Positions 49,328-60,361 of a stretch of 64,000 bases of DNA are shown piece by piece. The notes below the pieces were generated by a model, which saw nothing but the letters and a program-made list of their open reading frames with translations, was not told the DNA's origin and did no database searches. The position numbers and the translations under genes were made by a program. Every line of letters starts with the position of its first letter. The first letter of the stretch is position 1. Origin of the DNA: Cryphonectria parasitica EP155 (lineage: Eukaryota > Ascomycota > Sordariomycetes > Diaporthales > Cryphonectriaceae); assembly GCF_011745365.1 (NCBI RefSeq), contig NW_024468909.1:2542001-2606000 (forward strand), in the 5' to 3' direction.

Positions 49328-49978
49328 TCAGGCCCCGCCGACACCATTGGTTTCCTCCTCCACTTCCTCCTCGTCTTGATCCTCCGGTGCGCTCTGCGGC
49401 AGGTTATACTCCGTCTTCAGCTCCGCAACGACACCCAGCACGCGCTTCTTGAAGTCCGCGTCCAGGCTCTTGTTGTCCCGCCCGGCGGCCTCGAGGTCGA
49501 CCCGCGCCACCCTCAGCACGGCTCCCGCAAGCGCCTCCAGCTCGTCCGCGCTCACCAGCTCCTTCTCGACCTCCTCCTTGTGCGCCTCGACCCGTTGCCT
49601 CGTGTACCCCCGCAGGAACTCTGTCACCGTGTCGTCGTCGTCGCCGTTGTTGTTGTTGTCCGTGGCGCCGGCGGGTATCCTCAGCCACGGGTCCGCCTCT
49701 TCCCGCCACGCCCCGGCATCTCCATCCCACGCCTCGTCGATGTTGTACCCGTAGAAGGCGTCAAAGGTCTTCTTGGCCTTGAGGAAGCGTGCCGTGAGCA
49801 TGCTGTTGACGGCCTTCTCGCGTGCGTACTTGGGCGCGTTGCGCTTCGCATCGGCCTCGCGCTGCTCGGCGGTGCGCGGCTCGAACTTGATGTTGGACAG
49901 GAGGGAGCGGGAGAAGTTGCGCTGGTGGCTGGTCGTTCTCGTCTCCAGCGGCTCGGCGAGGTCGAAATTGAAGTCCAT
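49328..49978 (-). CDS. Hypothetical protein, 216 residues
   Basis: No family was recognised. The single exon starts at an ATG (49978) and runs 216 codons with strongly GC-ending codons, in contrast to the flanking DNA, which supports real coding. The protein is hydrophilic, with no signal peptide or membrane segment. Residues 1-90 are basic to neutral, with a motif KTFDAFYGYNIDEAW. An Asn/Asp tract lies near 107-117. Residues 120-205 look helical (FLRGYTRQRVEAHKEEVEKE, LEALAGAVLRVARVDLEAAG). The tail is acidic. Its extent and start are well supported, its function is not. Confidence 0.7.
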   Translation of the reverse strand: MDFNFDLAEPLETRTTSHQRNFSRSLLSNIKFEPRTAEQREADAKRNAPKYAREKAVNSMLTARFLKAKKTFDAFYGYNIDEAWDGDAGAWREEADPWLRIPAGATDNNNNGDDDDTVTEFLRGYTRQRVEAHKEEVEKELVSADELEALAGAVLRVARVDLEAAGRDNKSLDADFKKRVLGVVAELKTEYNLPQSAPEDQDEEEVEEETNGVGGA

Positions 49979-51227
49979 TCTTGTTTTTGCTGGCTCGTGT
50001 GGAAAGGGAGGGGGGTTTCCTTCTTCTTTTCTTTTTGTTTTCTACCTTTCTTTTCCTTCTTTCGCTCGTATCGGATGGAGAAAGGAGAGAGCTGCTGGTT
50101 GTGAAGGAGACGGGTTTTGGGAAGATCAGACGAGCAGCAGAGGACCGGTTGTTACTTGTATTGCTGCTGTGTACTTTACGCTTGACGTCGCTGGGCGCGG
50201 AGCATTTTCCAAGGGTCCAGGTTCAAGTGCCAGCTCACTGCGACCCCACACAAGCACCACCTGTAATTCGCATGTCGGCAAGGGGGGTCGAAGATACCAA
50301 TCTCCAATTAGCCCACGAGGCGTCTCTTCCTCACTTGAGTTCCACACCTTTTGAGCGTAGTCCTGTAGATCTGGTTGCGAAAACACGGAACACGATGTCT
50401 TCTTTCCTCTCGAACACGGACTATCACAATCGTACAGGCGACTGATTACTTTACTTACTAGGGCAAGATGGGATTCTGGAAGAAAGGAGGCCGGTGCATC
50501 CTATAGCAGACAGCTGCCTGGTCGTGGGCCAGAACTGAATGCTGAAGATTCAGTCAACGACGAGAAGCTCTAAGTGGGCTTGCCAGCCCCGCCGTATATA
50601 TCTGCTAACAACGCCCCGTTTCCTAGCCCATGTCTTGGCTAGCCAGCTTGAACCCCCTTTTTCCTGTCAGCGTACCTCAGGCTGCCACTGTATATTGGGA
50701 CGAGGCCAATGCGCCTCCAGAAACATTGGACGTTGGCCATGAACCAAGATTCCAAGTGGTTGAAATGCTTGTATAGCTGGAAAGCGTAGAGAGCCAGAAA
50801 GACAAGTAAGGCCTAGGGGCTGGCGTCCATGAAGTTGTAATGAGGCGGGTGGTGCAAGAAGAGGGGTGGCATGCATTGCGCAGATTGGCAACAAGAAAGA
50901 TAATGATCTGACCAATGCATCGCATTGCTGTGGTGGCGAGAGGACTGTAGAAACTCGTTGCGTTCTTTCTCAATTCATCCTATTTACAAGGAGAACGTCA
51001 TGAGGGGCGGAGAAGTCACTCAAACTACCTCATATTAATGTATCATTTTAGACTCGGGAATGACTGGAGGTAGACAGACAGAGTTCGGCTGCCAGCCTCG
51101 AAAGTAGGTAACAAACCCCTGGGTGCAAGGTGAGTGAGTGTATCAAGTGAGCTCGCGAAACAGGTGCAGCCATTCCAACCACAAATGTCCTACAAAGTAC
51201 GCCATAATCCGACATGATAGAGCCTGT
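49979..51227. other. Intergenic region
   Basis: About 1.25 kb upstream of the 216-residue gene and downstream of the SRA gene. It begins with a T/C-rich stretch (about 50020-50080) that is probably the promoter or leader of the minus-strand gene. No other gene was recognised. Confidence 0.45.
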
Positions 51228-53038
51228 CTATGCCTTGCTAGGACTCCACTCCGATCCTATTCCTCCTACAGCATACACCACGGGGCACTGAGCACCTGCC
51301 GAGCCTTCTTTGATCCCTTCGCACATGGTGATTCTAAACTCCCTGCTGCGCCGCCACTCGTCGCGCTCGATGCGCTCCACATTGCGTGCGATGGTCCAGT
51401 CGTCTAACTTGATCTGGCCCTCCGTCTGCCGTATATGGTCGCGTTCTAGCTGTTCGTAGAGGAGCCATTCGTCGAGTTGCGAGGGTTTTGGGATAGTGGT
51501 GATCTTCTCCATTGGGGTCTGGCCTGGGAGACGCTCGAGGGTAAGCCGGAGGGTGTAGACCTCGCTGGCCATATTGAGTTTGATACTCCAGCTGTGGATT
51601 TTATATCTGGGATGGGTGTCAGACCTGCTCGCTGTTGAATCCGAAATGCGTAGAAATCCCGTCACTTACAAGCCATCATATCTCACGCCAGCCAAAGGCG
51701 CAAGGAAGCTCTTGAGGCGGAAGCCCCGAAGGATGCGAATCTTCCCTCCCACCTGGGATAGCAGGTTGTTGTGCATTTCGTCCGGCCGGCCTTCGCGGAT
51801 GTAAATGGAACTACCATCCTGCGTGTCTTCCTCGCGGCCAGTGAGAAGAGAAAGTGCTGCGATTCCATAGCGACCTTTGGTGGCCTTCTCGAAAGCTGCT
51901 CCAACAATGCCGTCTCGGTGGGCACAGCCGATATTCAGCCACCATCTAGTCACCATCAGTATTTTTGAAATCATCTCTACGGTGTCTGCTCGGAAATACT
52001 TACTGGCCCGGAAAAAACGTAGCATTACCCTCCACTTCCGAGATTTCGATGACCTCTTTTGGTATCCATACGCCTAACCCATCACTCGCGGTCGCCGACC
52101 AGACCATATCCCGCAGGCTGCCCGACATAAGATCTTCGTACCGATACTTGTCAATCGCAAGGTAATCGGACTCGAATCGTGACTGCCTTGATCCTCTGTG
52201 TCTTAGCAGACATTTGCTGCAGAGCCGTCTCTGAGTGCAAGCCACAGGGGTGAAGGGCATACCAGCATCTCTGTAGGCTCGAGGCAGTCTCTGTTTCGCT
52301 TCTCAAGCCCGTCTCAATGGCGTTGTCGCCAAGCGGCACCGCAGTGGCCTCTTTGTCGTGGGCTCTCAGCATGTCGGCCAGCAGCTTGTCCAGTCTCGCC
52401 CGCTGAATCACAGAGAAAGTAATCTTATGCTGCACAAAGCTTGAGCCGGCGCTCGATGCTGAAGACGCTGCACGATGGTGTGGCACCTCCTCGTCGAGCT
52501 TATCGACGAGCAGCATATCCAGAACGAAGTTGAGTTCCTCAAGCTTCTGGGAACTGAGGTTGGCACCTTTTGACAACGCCGACCGCACGAGGTCTGACAG
52601 CTCCAGGAGCTTGGGCACATTCCACCTGCCATCAGTGGTCCACACGCTGGCATCGCTGCTGCGGGACCGGATCGAGGGGTTGTTGGACATTCTGAAGAAA
52701 GCACCTGATTTGGGAGCTGACGGTGAGGAACATTGCGGGCCAGATGACAGAAGCGAAGAAGGCAGACAACCAGGGCGAACTCACCAGCTGTTTCTCCTGC
52801 GCTTCCATCGTAGGAGTCCGAGCTGGGCAGTTTGACTTTACGAAACTCGACAACCTGACACCGGCCGAGGTGTCAGTGAGACAACAGCCTTCAGCAACTT
52901 GAGTCGGCGTACCTCTGAAGCATCCGATATGCGGACACTCCTTGGCGGCATTGCGGGCTCTGGCGTGGACCGAGGGCGATTGATACCAACGGCTCTAAAA
53001 AAAACCATGCTCCAGGTCATAGAGGCGGAATTAGCCAT
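51228..53038 (-). CDS. SRA-YDG domain protein (candidate methylated-DNA reader)
   Basis: SRA domains, as in UHRF1 and plant SUVH proteins, bind methylated cytosine by base flipping. Six exons (53038-52913, 52854-52785, 52704-52263, 52216-52004, 51945-51670, 51606-51228) give 501 residues in one consistent frame. The SRA-like domain occupies about residues 235-400: GVWIP, then NIGCAHRDGIVGAAFE, then a Gly/Asp segment (TGREEDTQDGS), and the name-giving RYDGLYKI at about 372-379, which spans the last intron. The N-terminal 210 residues are helical and unfamiliar (LDKLLADMLRAHDKEA). No RING, PHD or SET domain is visible. The fourth intron is short at 46 nt. Exons 1-2 are less certain: an internal ATG at 52690 would also open the protein. 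The C-terminal 100 residues are charged and helical. Confidence 0.75.
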
Positions 53039-53758
53039 GGCTTTTCATGTCGTGCCCGATGTGGAACCCAGGACGCTGGCGGCGGCCTCTCGCGTTGGAT
53101 GACTTTCCGTGCAACAGCGATACTGGCCTTGCTACATAACAGCCAGGTGGGGTTGGGGTTGCAGGGGAGGGTACTCGAATAGGTAGGTGGAACATTCAAC
53201 GATAGCTTCTGCGAGTTCGCTATAGGGTGCAACGGTCTGAGAATGTCTCTGTCGCGGTATGACGACAAGTATAGTCCTTGCTGTAAACAAAAGACAACTA
53301 TCGTCCCCCTTGGAAGGAGTACAAGGCCTCTAACGCATCGTACCTGCCTCGTCAGACGAATCAGGCAATGAAGCGACGATGGCAAAGTGCGCCGAGCAGT
53401 CACGCTTGGAAGACAGCCTGGCCAGGATGAAACTTGTCCGACCAGCGATCAACAAGACAGAGAAAGAAGGCGGGGGGGGGGGGGAGAGAACGAGCAGATC
53501 CTGTCTAGGCTTGATGTATAATGACACGAATTTGATTTTGATATCATTATCAAGATACAGTCAAAATTAGAGTCATCTCTTTTGATCCGATTTTGACTAA
53601 GATTCTCTTTCATCCTATGGTGCCCTCTCCCACCTCTCGCTGTCAAATGAGAAGAATGAAGAAAGAAAGAAAAGAGAAAATAAGACCAAAGACCAAACGA
53701 AGGAGCGAGACACAAACCCGAAAATATGGTCGAGACGAGACAGGCCAGACTGCTTTGA
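53039..53758. other. Intergenic between the SRA gene and pinin gene
   Basis: About 0.7 kb, holding the SRA gene promoter and the 3' UTR of the pinin-family gene (both minus strand). It contains a 13-G run (about 53472-53484) and an AT-rich stretch. No gene was recognised. Confidence 0.5.
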
Positions 53759-55119
53759 TTAGTAGATAACTGTGTCCTCCTCCGCCTCGACCATCTCATC
53801 ATGGTCCTTCTCCTCGTGACTAGTGCGCTGTGGTACTCGCGCAGTGGCTGGGGAATGTCTTCGATCATTAGTAGCAGAGACAGCGGACTCATCTTGTGCA
53901 GCGGTTCTGGAACGATCATCTTCGACTGCTGGCTCACCGACTGTAGCGTCGACTTCTAACGAGGGAGATAGTACTCCCAGATCTTTAAGCCTCTGCTCCT
54001 TCCGGACCCTGAATCGCTGTAGCTCGTCCTCGATCTGCGCCTTGGTGTCACGGATCTGATCCTTGATGATATCTTGCTGCTCCTGCGTGGTCTTCCACGG
54101 ACGGTAGTACTGCATGGCATGTTTGGTCAGTATCGATTTCGCTCTCTCGTGTACACGCACGTGTGGGTGGAACAGGAACTTACTAGCTTTGGCTCGCTCT
54201 TGGTTAGTAGGCTATGCGCCATAGCAAGCATATTGGAATGACGGGTGTTCATCTTTTGAATCCTGTGTTAGCAAGATGGCGGCCCCTTTGCCTCGATCAC
54301 AATGTTCTCGGTATTCCAAAAAGACAAGGTCGGGCGTACCACTTGCTCATCAAATCGGACCTGCTCGATCTTCCTGACCTTGTCGAGCTTCGAGCGGCCC
54401 TCGGAGCGGCGCTTGTCGTCCTCGATCTTCTGCTTGGCGGCTTTTTCCTGCTGTCTCTTCTCAATCTCCTGACGCCTCTTCTGCTGCGAGTTGCTCGTGG
54501 TTTGACTTAGTGTGCTTAGCAGACCACCGAACAGGCGTTTGCCACGCTTCTTCTCCTCCTCCCTGCTGAGGCCTTCCCGTCGGTTGCGGTCCTTGTCATT
54601 AAGTACCGCCTCGGGCCTCTTCCTCGACGACGACTCCGACGCCGAGTCGCGGCGGCTTGTACCTGACGGTGGCGAGCGACCATGCCTCATGGAATCATCT
54701 GGCCGTCTGTCCTCGTCCGGTGATCGTGTACTCGGTAGAGGGCTGCGCCTCCTGGAGTCGTGAGTCCATCGATCCCTGTCTGGCAATTGTGTGTGGGGGG
54801 GTGAGTCACGGAGCCTTCTTGAGTCAGAAAGTCGTTCTTCCCTCTGCGGTGATGTTGCCACCAAGACGTCACTGGGCCGCCGAGCGGCTGGGGATAGACT
54901 CCTTTGCTCTCGAGAGGTGTCCTGCGCCGGGGAGTCCTCGTGCCGGTCACTGTCATCCTTGTCCGTAACTGCTCCCTTCGTGTTCCTTGCCTCATCTGCC
55001 TCGCGGCTCGCTGCTAGGTGGTCCTCGACCTTGGCGCGTTTGTTCGGCGCATCGCCATCCCTATGCTCGTCCGGGCTCGGCACTGACCCACCAACTGACT
55101 TGCGCTTCAACTGGTTCAT
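53759..55119 (-). CDS. Pinin/SDK/MemA-family splicing-associated protein
   Basis: Nuclear protein of the pinin family, whose members associate with spliceosomes and the exon-junction machinery. Three exons (55119-54340, 54252-54184, 54109-53759) give 399 residues. The ATG at 55119 is the first ATG in frame; upstream codons are only alternative starts. Residues 1-180 are Arg/Ser/Asp-rich and disordered, with RS-like stretches. The pinin domain spans about 180-330: EEKKRGKRLFGGLLSTLSQT, a Lys/Arg/Gln/Glu coiled coil, KIEQVRFDEQV, the exon-2 segment TRHSNMLAMAHSLLTKSEPK, and LYYRPWKTT across the last junction. The second exon acceptor was chosen at AAAAG before ATGAAC because it keeps the conserved reading. 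The tail is acidic. It is divergent from the SF3b gene rds3. Confidence 0.88.
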
Positions 55120-55870
55120 CTTGAATAATGCCGTCCCGAGATTTCGTGATCTTATCCTCTCCTCTCTTTTCTTATTCACCGTCGCATCAGTCCATCCGCC
55201 CCAAATTGGAACAGTCGTCGCGGAGGTTTGATTTGCTTCCTTTCGAATGGTACTGTCTTGGTTTGCGAAAGGTGACGAGGGTTGGTGGGGGAAGGCTTGA
55301 AAAAGACAAGGGAAGATTCCACAGGCTAATGACGGATCAGAAAGTCAATAGAAAATCTATGAATTTGATCCCATGATGACGAAGTATGGGTGATGAACAG
55401 TGGATTGAGCTTGTCGAGGGTGCACAGAGACCTAATGTCAGAAAGCTCTCTTCCACGAAGCAGCTGGCTTTCTTACGTATGTACTTATGTACTGTGGCAG
55501 TACTACTGGTATGGCAGGCCCTGGTCCCCCTTCCCCACGTCCCACATGTAGGGAACACTAGTGCGTGCCGGGTTCCTTTTAGCCATCATGACAGGCTTGC
55601 AAGGAAGGGAGCTCTATGGGTAGTGGCAGGCATGGGTGATGGAAATTTCTGGATCGGCAGGCAAAACGCTGATGAATCAATCCACTGTAGATTCAGTTGC
55701 ACTAAACATCATTTGCAAAACATGTCTTAGCTATAATTTGTATCCTCTTGTTTAGTCTCCCCGCCACAACTCCCACGCCCACGCCTACGTCCTTCTTCTT
55801 CTTCTTCCTCATCCCGCCACAATATTCTTTCTCACATATCGCGACACGCCCTTGAGTCGGATCCGCCAAG
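55120..55870. promoter_or_regulatory. Shared divergent upstream region of pinin and rds3
   Basis: 751 bases separate the starts of two splicing-factor genes. The rds3 side ends in a CTT-rich leader (about 55780-55820). GTAC-type near-palindromes occur near 55475-55515. No defined factor site was recognised, and the shared-promoter role is inferred. Confidence 0.4.
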
Positions 55871-56285
55871 ATGTCCCGTCATCACCCCGATCTGGTGATG
55901 TGCCGCAAGCAGTCCGGCATCGCCATTGGCCGCCTCTGCGACAAGTGCGACGGCAAATGCCCCGTGTGCGACTCGTACGTGCGCCCCACGACCCTCGTCC
56001 GCATCTGTGACGAGTGCAGTTTCGGCAACTACCAGAACAAGTGTGTTGTGTGCGGCGGCGAGGGCATCTCGGACGCCTTCTACTGTTTTGAGTGCACGCG
56101 CCTCGAGAAGGACAGGGACGGGTGCCCCAAAATTATCAACTTGGGCAGCTCGCGGACAGACGTAAGCTTTCTATTACTTCGCTGCCCTTTTAGTTGTTTC
56201 CTCGCGATTGATTGCAGCTGCTAACGTGTCGTGTTTCTCCCTTGCGCAGTTGTTCTACCAAAAGAAAACGAATCGGACGTATTAG
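55871..56285 (+). CDS. rds3: SF3b complex subunit Rds3/PHF5
   Basis: Knotted zinc-finger protein of the U2 snRNP SF3b complex, which helps bind the branch-point helix. Two exons (55871-56161, 56250-56285) give 108 residues, close to the usual 107-110. The CxxC pairs typical of PHF5 are all visible: [26 protein letters not shown] and [16 protein letters not shown]. The last exon encodes only [11 protein letters not shown], equivalent to the LFYERKKYGF tail of animal PHF5A. The first stop after the 88-nt intron is at 56283-56285. The conservation is so high that assignment is essentially certain. Confidence 0.95.
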
Positions 56286-56678
56286 CCCTTGTGATGCCCG
56301 GGTCTGGGCACTTCGCCTTATCTTTGCATATCCGGTACTGGCGTTTTGGGTTCATCGGGTTATACGCAAGAGCTGGTTCTGGCTCTTGTGTTCTGGGTCT
56401 TTGTGGTCAACATGTTCGACATTTGAAGGTGTAACATGGTATGAGAAATGACGAGCGTTGGAGGAAGCTTGTCTGGAGCAAGGAAAATCAAGATGGTTTG
56501 AGAAGATTAGATCTGCATGTGCAGTAGCTCAGGCAAATAAATCACTTGCGTGTGAAATTGGTTTGAATTAGACTCATGATTAACATATCTCGTAGGAACT
56601 CCGAAAAAGCCCAGCTCTCCTTGGACAGTGTCGCCCTCCTATACCCCTCTGGATCACTATGCGTGACCTCTCGGCACA
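56286..56678. other. Intergenic, convergent between rds3 and pex26
   Basis: About 0.4 kb between two convergent stops, likely both 3' UTRs. Nothing else was recognised. Confidence 0.6.
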
Positions 56679-58164
56679 TTAAATGTAGCTAACCTTGACC
56701 CCCATACCTGCCGTCGCCTTGACCTTGTTCCAGCTCGTCGCCATTATGCGAGCTATGCGCTCACGCATGTTTCTTCTCCCAAACATCAGGACCAGCCCTA
56801 TGATAAACGCGAGAAAGCGCATCAGCAGCATCGGATTGGTCTGGAGGGTCACACTCATGCGCTCAAGCATGGCACGTACGTTGGCAAACATGACGGCCGC
56901 TCGAGTCCCGAAAGAGGCCGGTGCGACGGCCTTGCTCTTGTTGGGAGAGGCTCCTCCACCGCTGGCTGTTGATCGCGCAGGCCTTGCTCTCGGCGTCCTC
57001 GGCCGTTCTCCCGCCTGGGCACGGTTTCGCCGTGCTGCCCTTCCGCCTGCCGATCCGGTTGCGCTCGTCGCATCGATGCCATAATCAACCTCACTCCCGT
57101 CTCGCCTTGCGCGCTCCTCCTCAAGCCGTCGTTTCTCCCTGTCCTCGTTCTCTGCGCGTAACCTCCGGGCCTCCTCGGCGTCCCGTCGTAGCTGCTCCTC
57201 CTGTCGCTGCCTCTCTTCGCGTTCCTTCCGCTCGGCCTCCAAATGGTCCTCTTGCAGACTCTGCAGGGCCTGCAGGAACGCCTCCCGCCTTTCGTCGTCG
57301 AGCACCGAGCTCACGCTGATAAACTCCCGCGCATAGTCCCACTCATTGTTGCGGATGAGAACGTGCAGTGTGTACAGCTCAAGGATCTTGACCCGTGCAT
57401 TCAGGTCACGAGGCGTGTCGGCTCCACTGCGAAGTTTGGACGGTGACTTATGCCTGGAATGAGCACAGGGGGACGTCGGCGAGAAGTGGTTCGACAGATC
57501 TAGGTTCGGGCTCGACGAGGCGGCGAGGAAGTTCTCTAACCGCTTCTGATTGAGGTTCTGTGTTCTTGCGTGGGTCAAAAGCAGAGTAGCCCTGTCTCAT
57601 TGTATCAGCAAGGCTCGGATGCAAGAAACTGCTGTCGAGAGACAAGGTTACGCACAGATTAATAACAACATCAGAATCTACGTCCCCTTCCACGCCGTGA
57701 TAGCCGTTCATTACCACCTCTTCCCAGACATCACCATCCCGCACCTTGGCACATATCGATTTCCACTCCTGCAATCCGAACGCCTCCTTACCCTCATCCG
57801 GCTCGAGGGCGACTATAGCGTTCAGAATGGCCACGTAGAGTGTCCAGACCTTTATCCTCGTGTTCCGAGAGGCCTTGGCCACGGGGGCAGGCTCGATGGC
57901 GCCATGGGCTGCTTCCGAGCTTAATTGTGGTGGCGTTATCAAGGGCAGGATTGTGGTCAGTGCCTCGGGTAGCCTGCGCGTCAGGAACAGTGTGGAAGAT
58001 TGGCGGTAAGTCTTGGAGACGTAGGATGCTGAGTGTCGTGCCGGAGTAGAAGATGTAAGAGATGATATGGAGGACGAGAGGGCCTCATGAGCTGAAGCGA
58101 AGTCCTGCGTACTAGTTGGGCTCAGAGTCGTGGTGAGCGACCCGTTTGTAGGAGAGGCGGCCAT
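56679..58164 (-). CDS. pex26: Fungal peroxin Pex26 (tail-anchored Pex1/Pex6 docking protein)
   Basis: Predicted peroxisomal membrane anchor for the Pex1-Pex6 AAA complex, which recycles import receptors. Two exons (58164-57656, 57591-56679) give 473 residues. The join reads VVINLATLLLTHARTQ. The N-terminal half is helical (SKTYRQSSTLFLTRRLPEAL, KVWTLYVAILNAIVALE, WEEVVMNGYHGVEGDVDSDV). Next come NARVKILELYTLHVLIRNNEWDYAREFIS split across two helices, then a very long Glu/Arg/Gln coiled coil (about 285-335). A basic disordered part precedes one C-terminal membrane helix at about 425-440. A positively charged tail of about 33 residues (ending KVSYI) follows, as in tail-anchored peroxins. Filamentous fungi use a Pex26-type protein where yeast has Pex15. 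Confidence 0.85.
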
Positions 58165-60361
58165 TATATTTTTTTAATAGCTGCCGTGGGCATTCACGAA
58201 GCGGACCTCGGGTTTCGCGAAGTAAAGTGCTGGAGCACTCCTCTCAGGCAAGCATCGAGATGTGAGACTAGAGAGAGGAATTGACCGTCATCCGAGAAAG
58301 AGAGAAATAGGACGGATCATGCGGAGGGCGTTGGTAAGACGTGGGCGTACATGGCTGGGGTGAGTTTAAATTTCGGACGTGGTTGGGATGTTGTTGAGAG
58401 GAACATGTGCCTTTTTCCAGCGCCTCTTCCGGCTGGAAGCACTTAACCCATGTTTTCGGTCATGTCGATTGCTTTCAACCTCGGCTCCACGCCATTCGTA
58501 AGTGGATCGTCATCCGTTCAGGCCCGCCAAATGCGGCTAGGATCCCCTGTACCGTGTCCCATTTCCCCAGACTTCAATGAACCCTCACCTTGTACCTGCT
58601 CGTCAATCCACATCAATGATCTCGGACATTGCCCTTGGATTTGTGACCGAGTAGCCAAGGTCTCTCTTGTCATATGATCAGCTGGCAGGCGACCTTCATG
58701 GTTTCTCCCAGCTCCAGACCAATTTCTTCCCCCACCCTCTGTTATGATATTGTTCTTGTGCTGTTTTGTCGATGCATCTCAACCTCTTTGTTTTGACAGG
58801 TATGAGAAATAACTGATAAGCTGGTGTGAATGTTAGGCTCAGCTTGGAAATAAATATGCCAGCGTGCACTGATGGCTCTTTGCTGGGCGATTTGTCCAGT
58901 CTGGCTGTGACCCTGTGTGCCGGCAGTGAATGCTCCTACTTCTGCGTGGCCCAGGTTGCCCTAGCAGGCTAGCAGTGGCTCTCTCTAACATGTTGACCAG
59001 GTCTTGAGAGGATGAGAGGCTTGCACTCTATATATAGAGGTACTTGTGAGAGCAAGCAAGGCATAGTAGAGAGAGCTTTAAGCTGCCAATTGAAGGACAG
59101 TTGCCTGGGGAAGGAGATGCCATGCTGCAACACACGCCGTTCGAATTACATCGGCCTTCGAATTATCTTGTTATTTCCTTACTGTATAACTTGCAAAGAT
59201 ATATATAATACCTCAAGGGATACATCTGGCGATGATCATTCTGTTGTTCTGATGTATCACATCGTTTGTGGCCTCCATGATGCTCTATATTGTCCCTCAA
59301 ATCGATCAGGCCCATGACACACTGCTAATAAATGAACAAACATTTCCAAATGCTAAATATTGCAGCATCCCAGAAACTCCATCCTCTTTGCCAACAACAG
59401 CATTAAAGATGGAGGTGGACCGGATCAACTTCTGGGCTTAGCTACCATCCATTCTAACAGCTGCCAGTTGAAGAAGTGACATGAGCTTCACCAAAAAAAA
59501 AAAAAACCCCAAAAAAAAAACCACCAACCTCCCCCCCCCCCCCCAAAAAAAGAAAAAAACCAGGCAAGGACAAGAACAACCTGGGGCCAGGGTGACAGAG
59601 TGGGAAGCTGGAGTACAAGCTGGAGTACAAGATACGCATCGGACAATCCGGGCTGATGCTCTGCACTGGACTTCAGATTGTGCAGGATGAAGATACGACC
59701 AGAAACAGGATCATGATACTCTGTACTGTACATTGTAATGTTTCTTAGGATAGAGTGAGATTGAGAAGGGGTCGTTGATGAAGCAGAGTGCTTGCATGGT
59801 AGCAGCAGTAGATAGCCAATGCAATCAATCCTGATTGCCTGGAGACGTGACACAACGTTCACTAACATGATTTATAGGCTCGAGGTCGTCCATGTAAGTC
59901 CTTTGGCCCTCCAGCATCCGAAAACACACAAAGCCAAGCCAGTTGGCGAAGCTGACGAGAAGATGCGATGCTTGCGCAATAATATTTGCAGAAGATAGTC
60001 AGTCGCAAAGCTGGCAAATCTGCGCGAGCCTAGACCTTGGCATAATCAATCGTGCTTCCAATCCGTTGCTTAATGTCCAGTCAGTCTCAAGCAATCCAGA
60101 ACGTTTACTTGCCAGCTTACTTGAAAGGGGGAAAAGGGAGAGGGGACGAGAACAAATATTCACGAGAGCCTAAGATTTGTATAGTACACCGCGTTTCGCG
60201 ATCGTTGTCGCCATCGCGCATTGTACTACTAATATACTACTCGAAGGGAGCAAAGGGCATCATCAGTGGATACTTCTGAATCGACATTTGCCATTTCACA
60301 ATGGTGATTTGGCTTTTGTGTTTTTATACATAAGTGTATATATCTATTGCCATAGACGCCC
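58165..60361. other. 2.2 kb intergenic region
   Basis: It lies upstream of pex26 and downstream of the mL46 gene. It contains the A/C homopolymer block at 59493-59559. A 101-codon Cys-containing frame (59012-59317) has no signal peptide or family resemblance and was not called. No other feature was seen. Confidence 0.45.
59493..59559. repeat. Compound poly-A/poly-C homopolymer block
   Basis: Runs of 14 A, 4 C, 10 A, then a short CCA segment, 14 C, 7 A, G and 7 A lie within 67 bases. This is seen directly; run lengths of this kind are prone to sequencing error. Confidence 0.8.
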
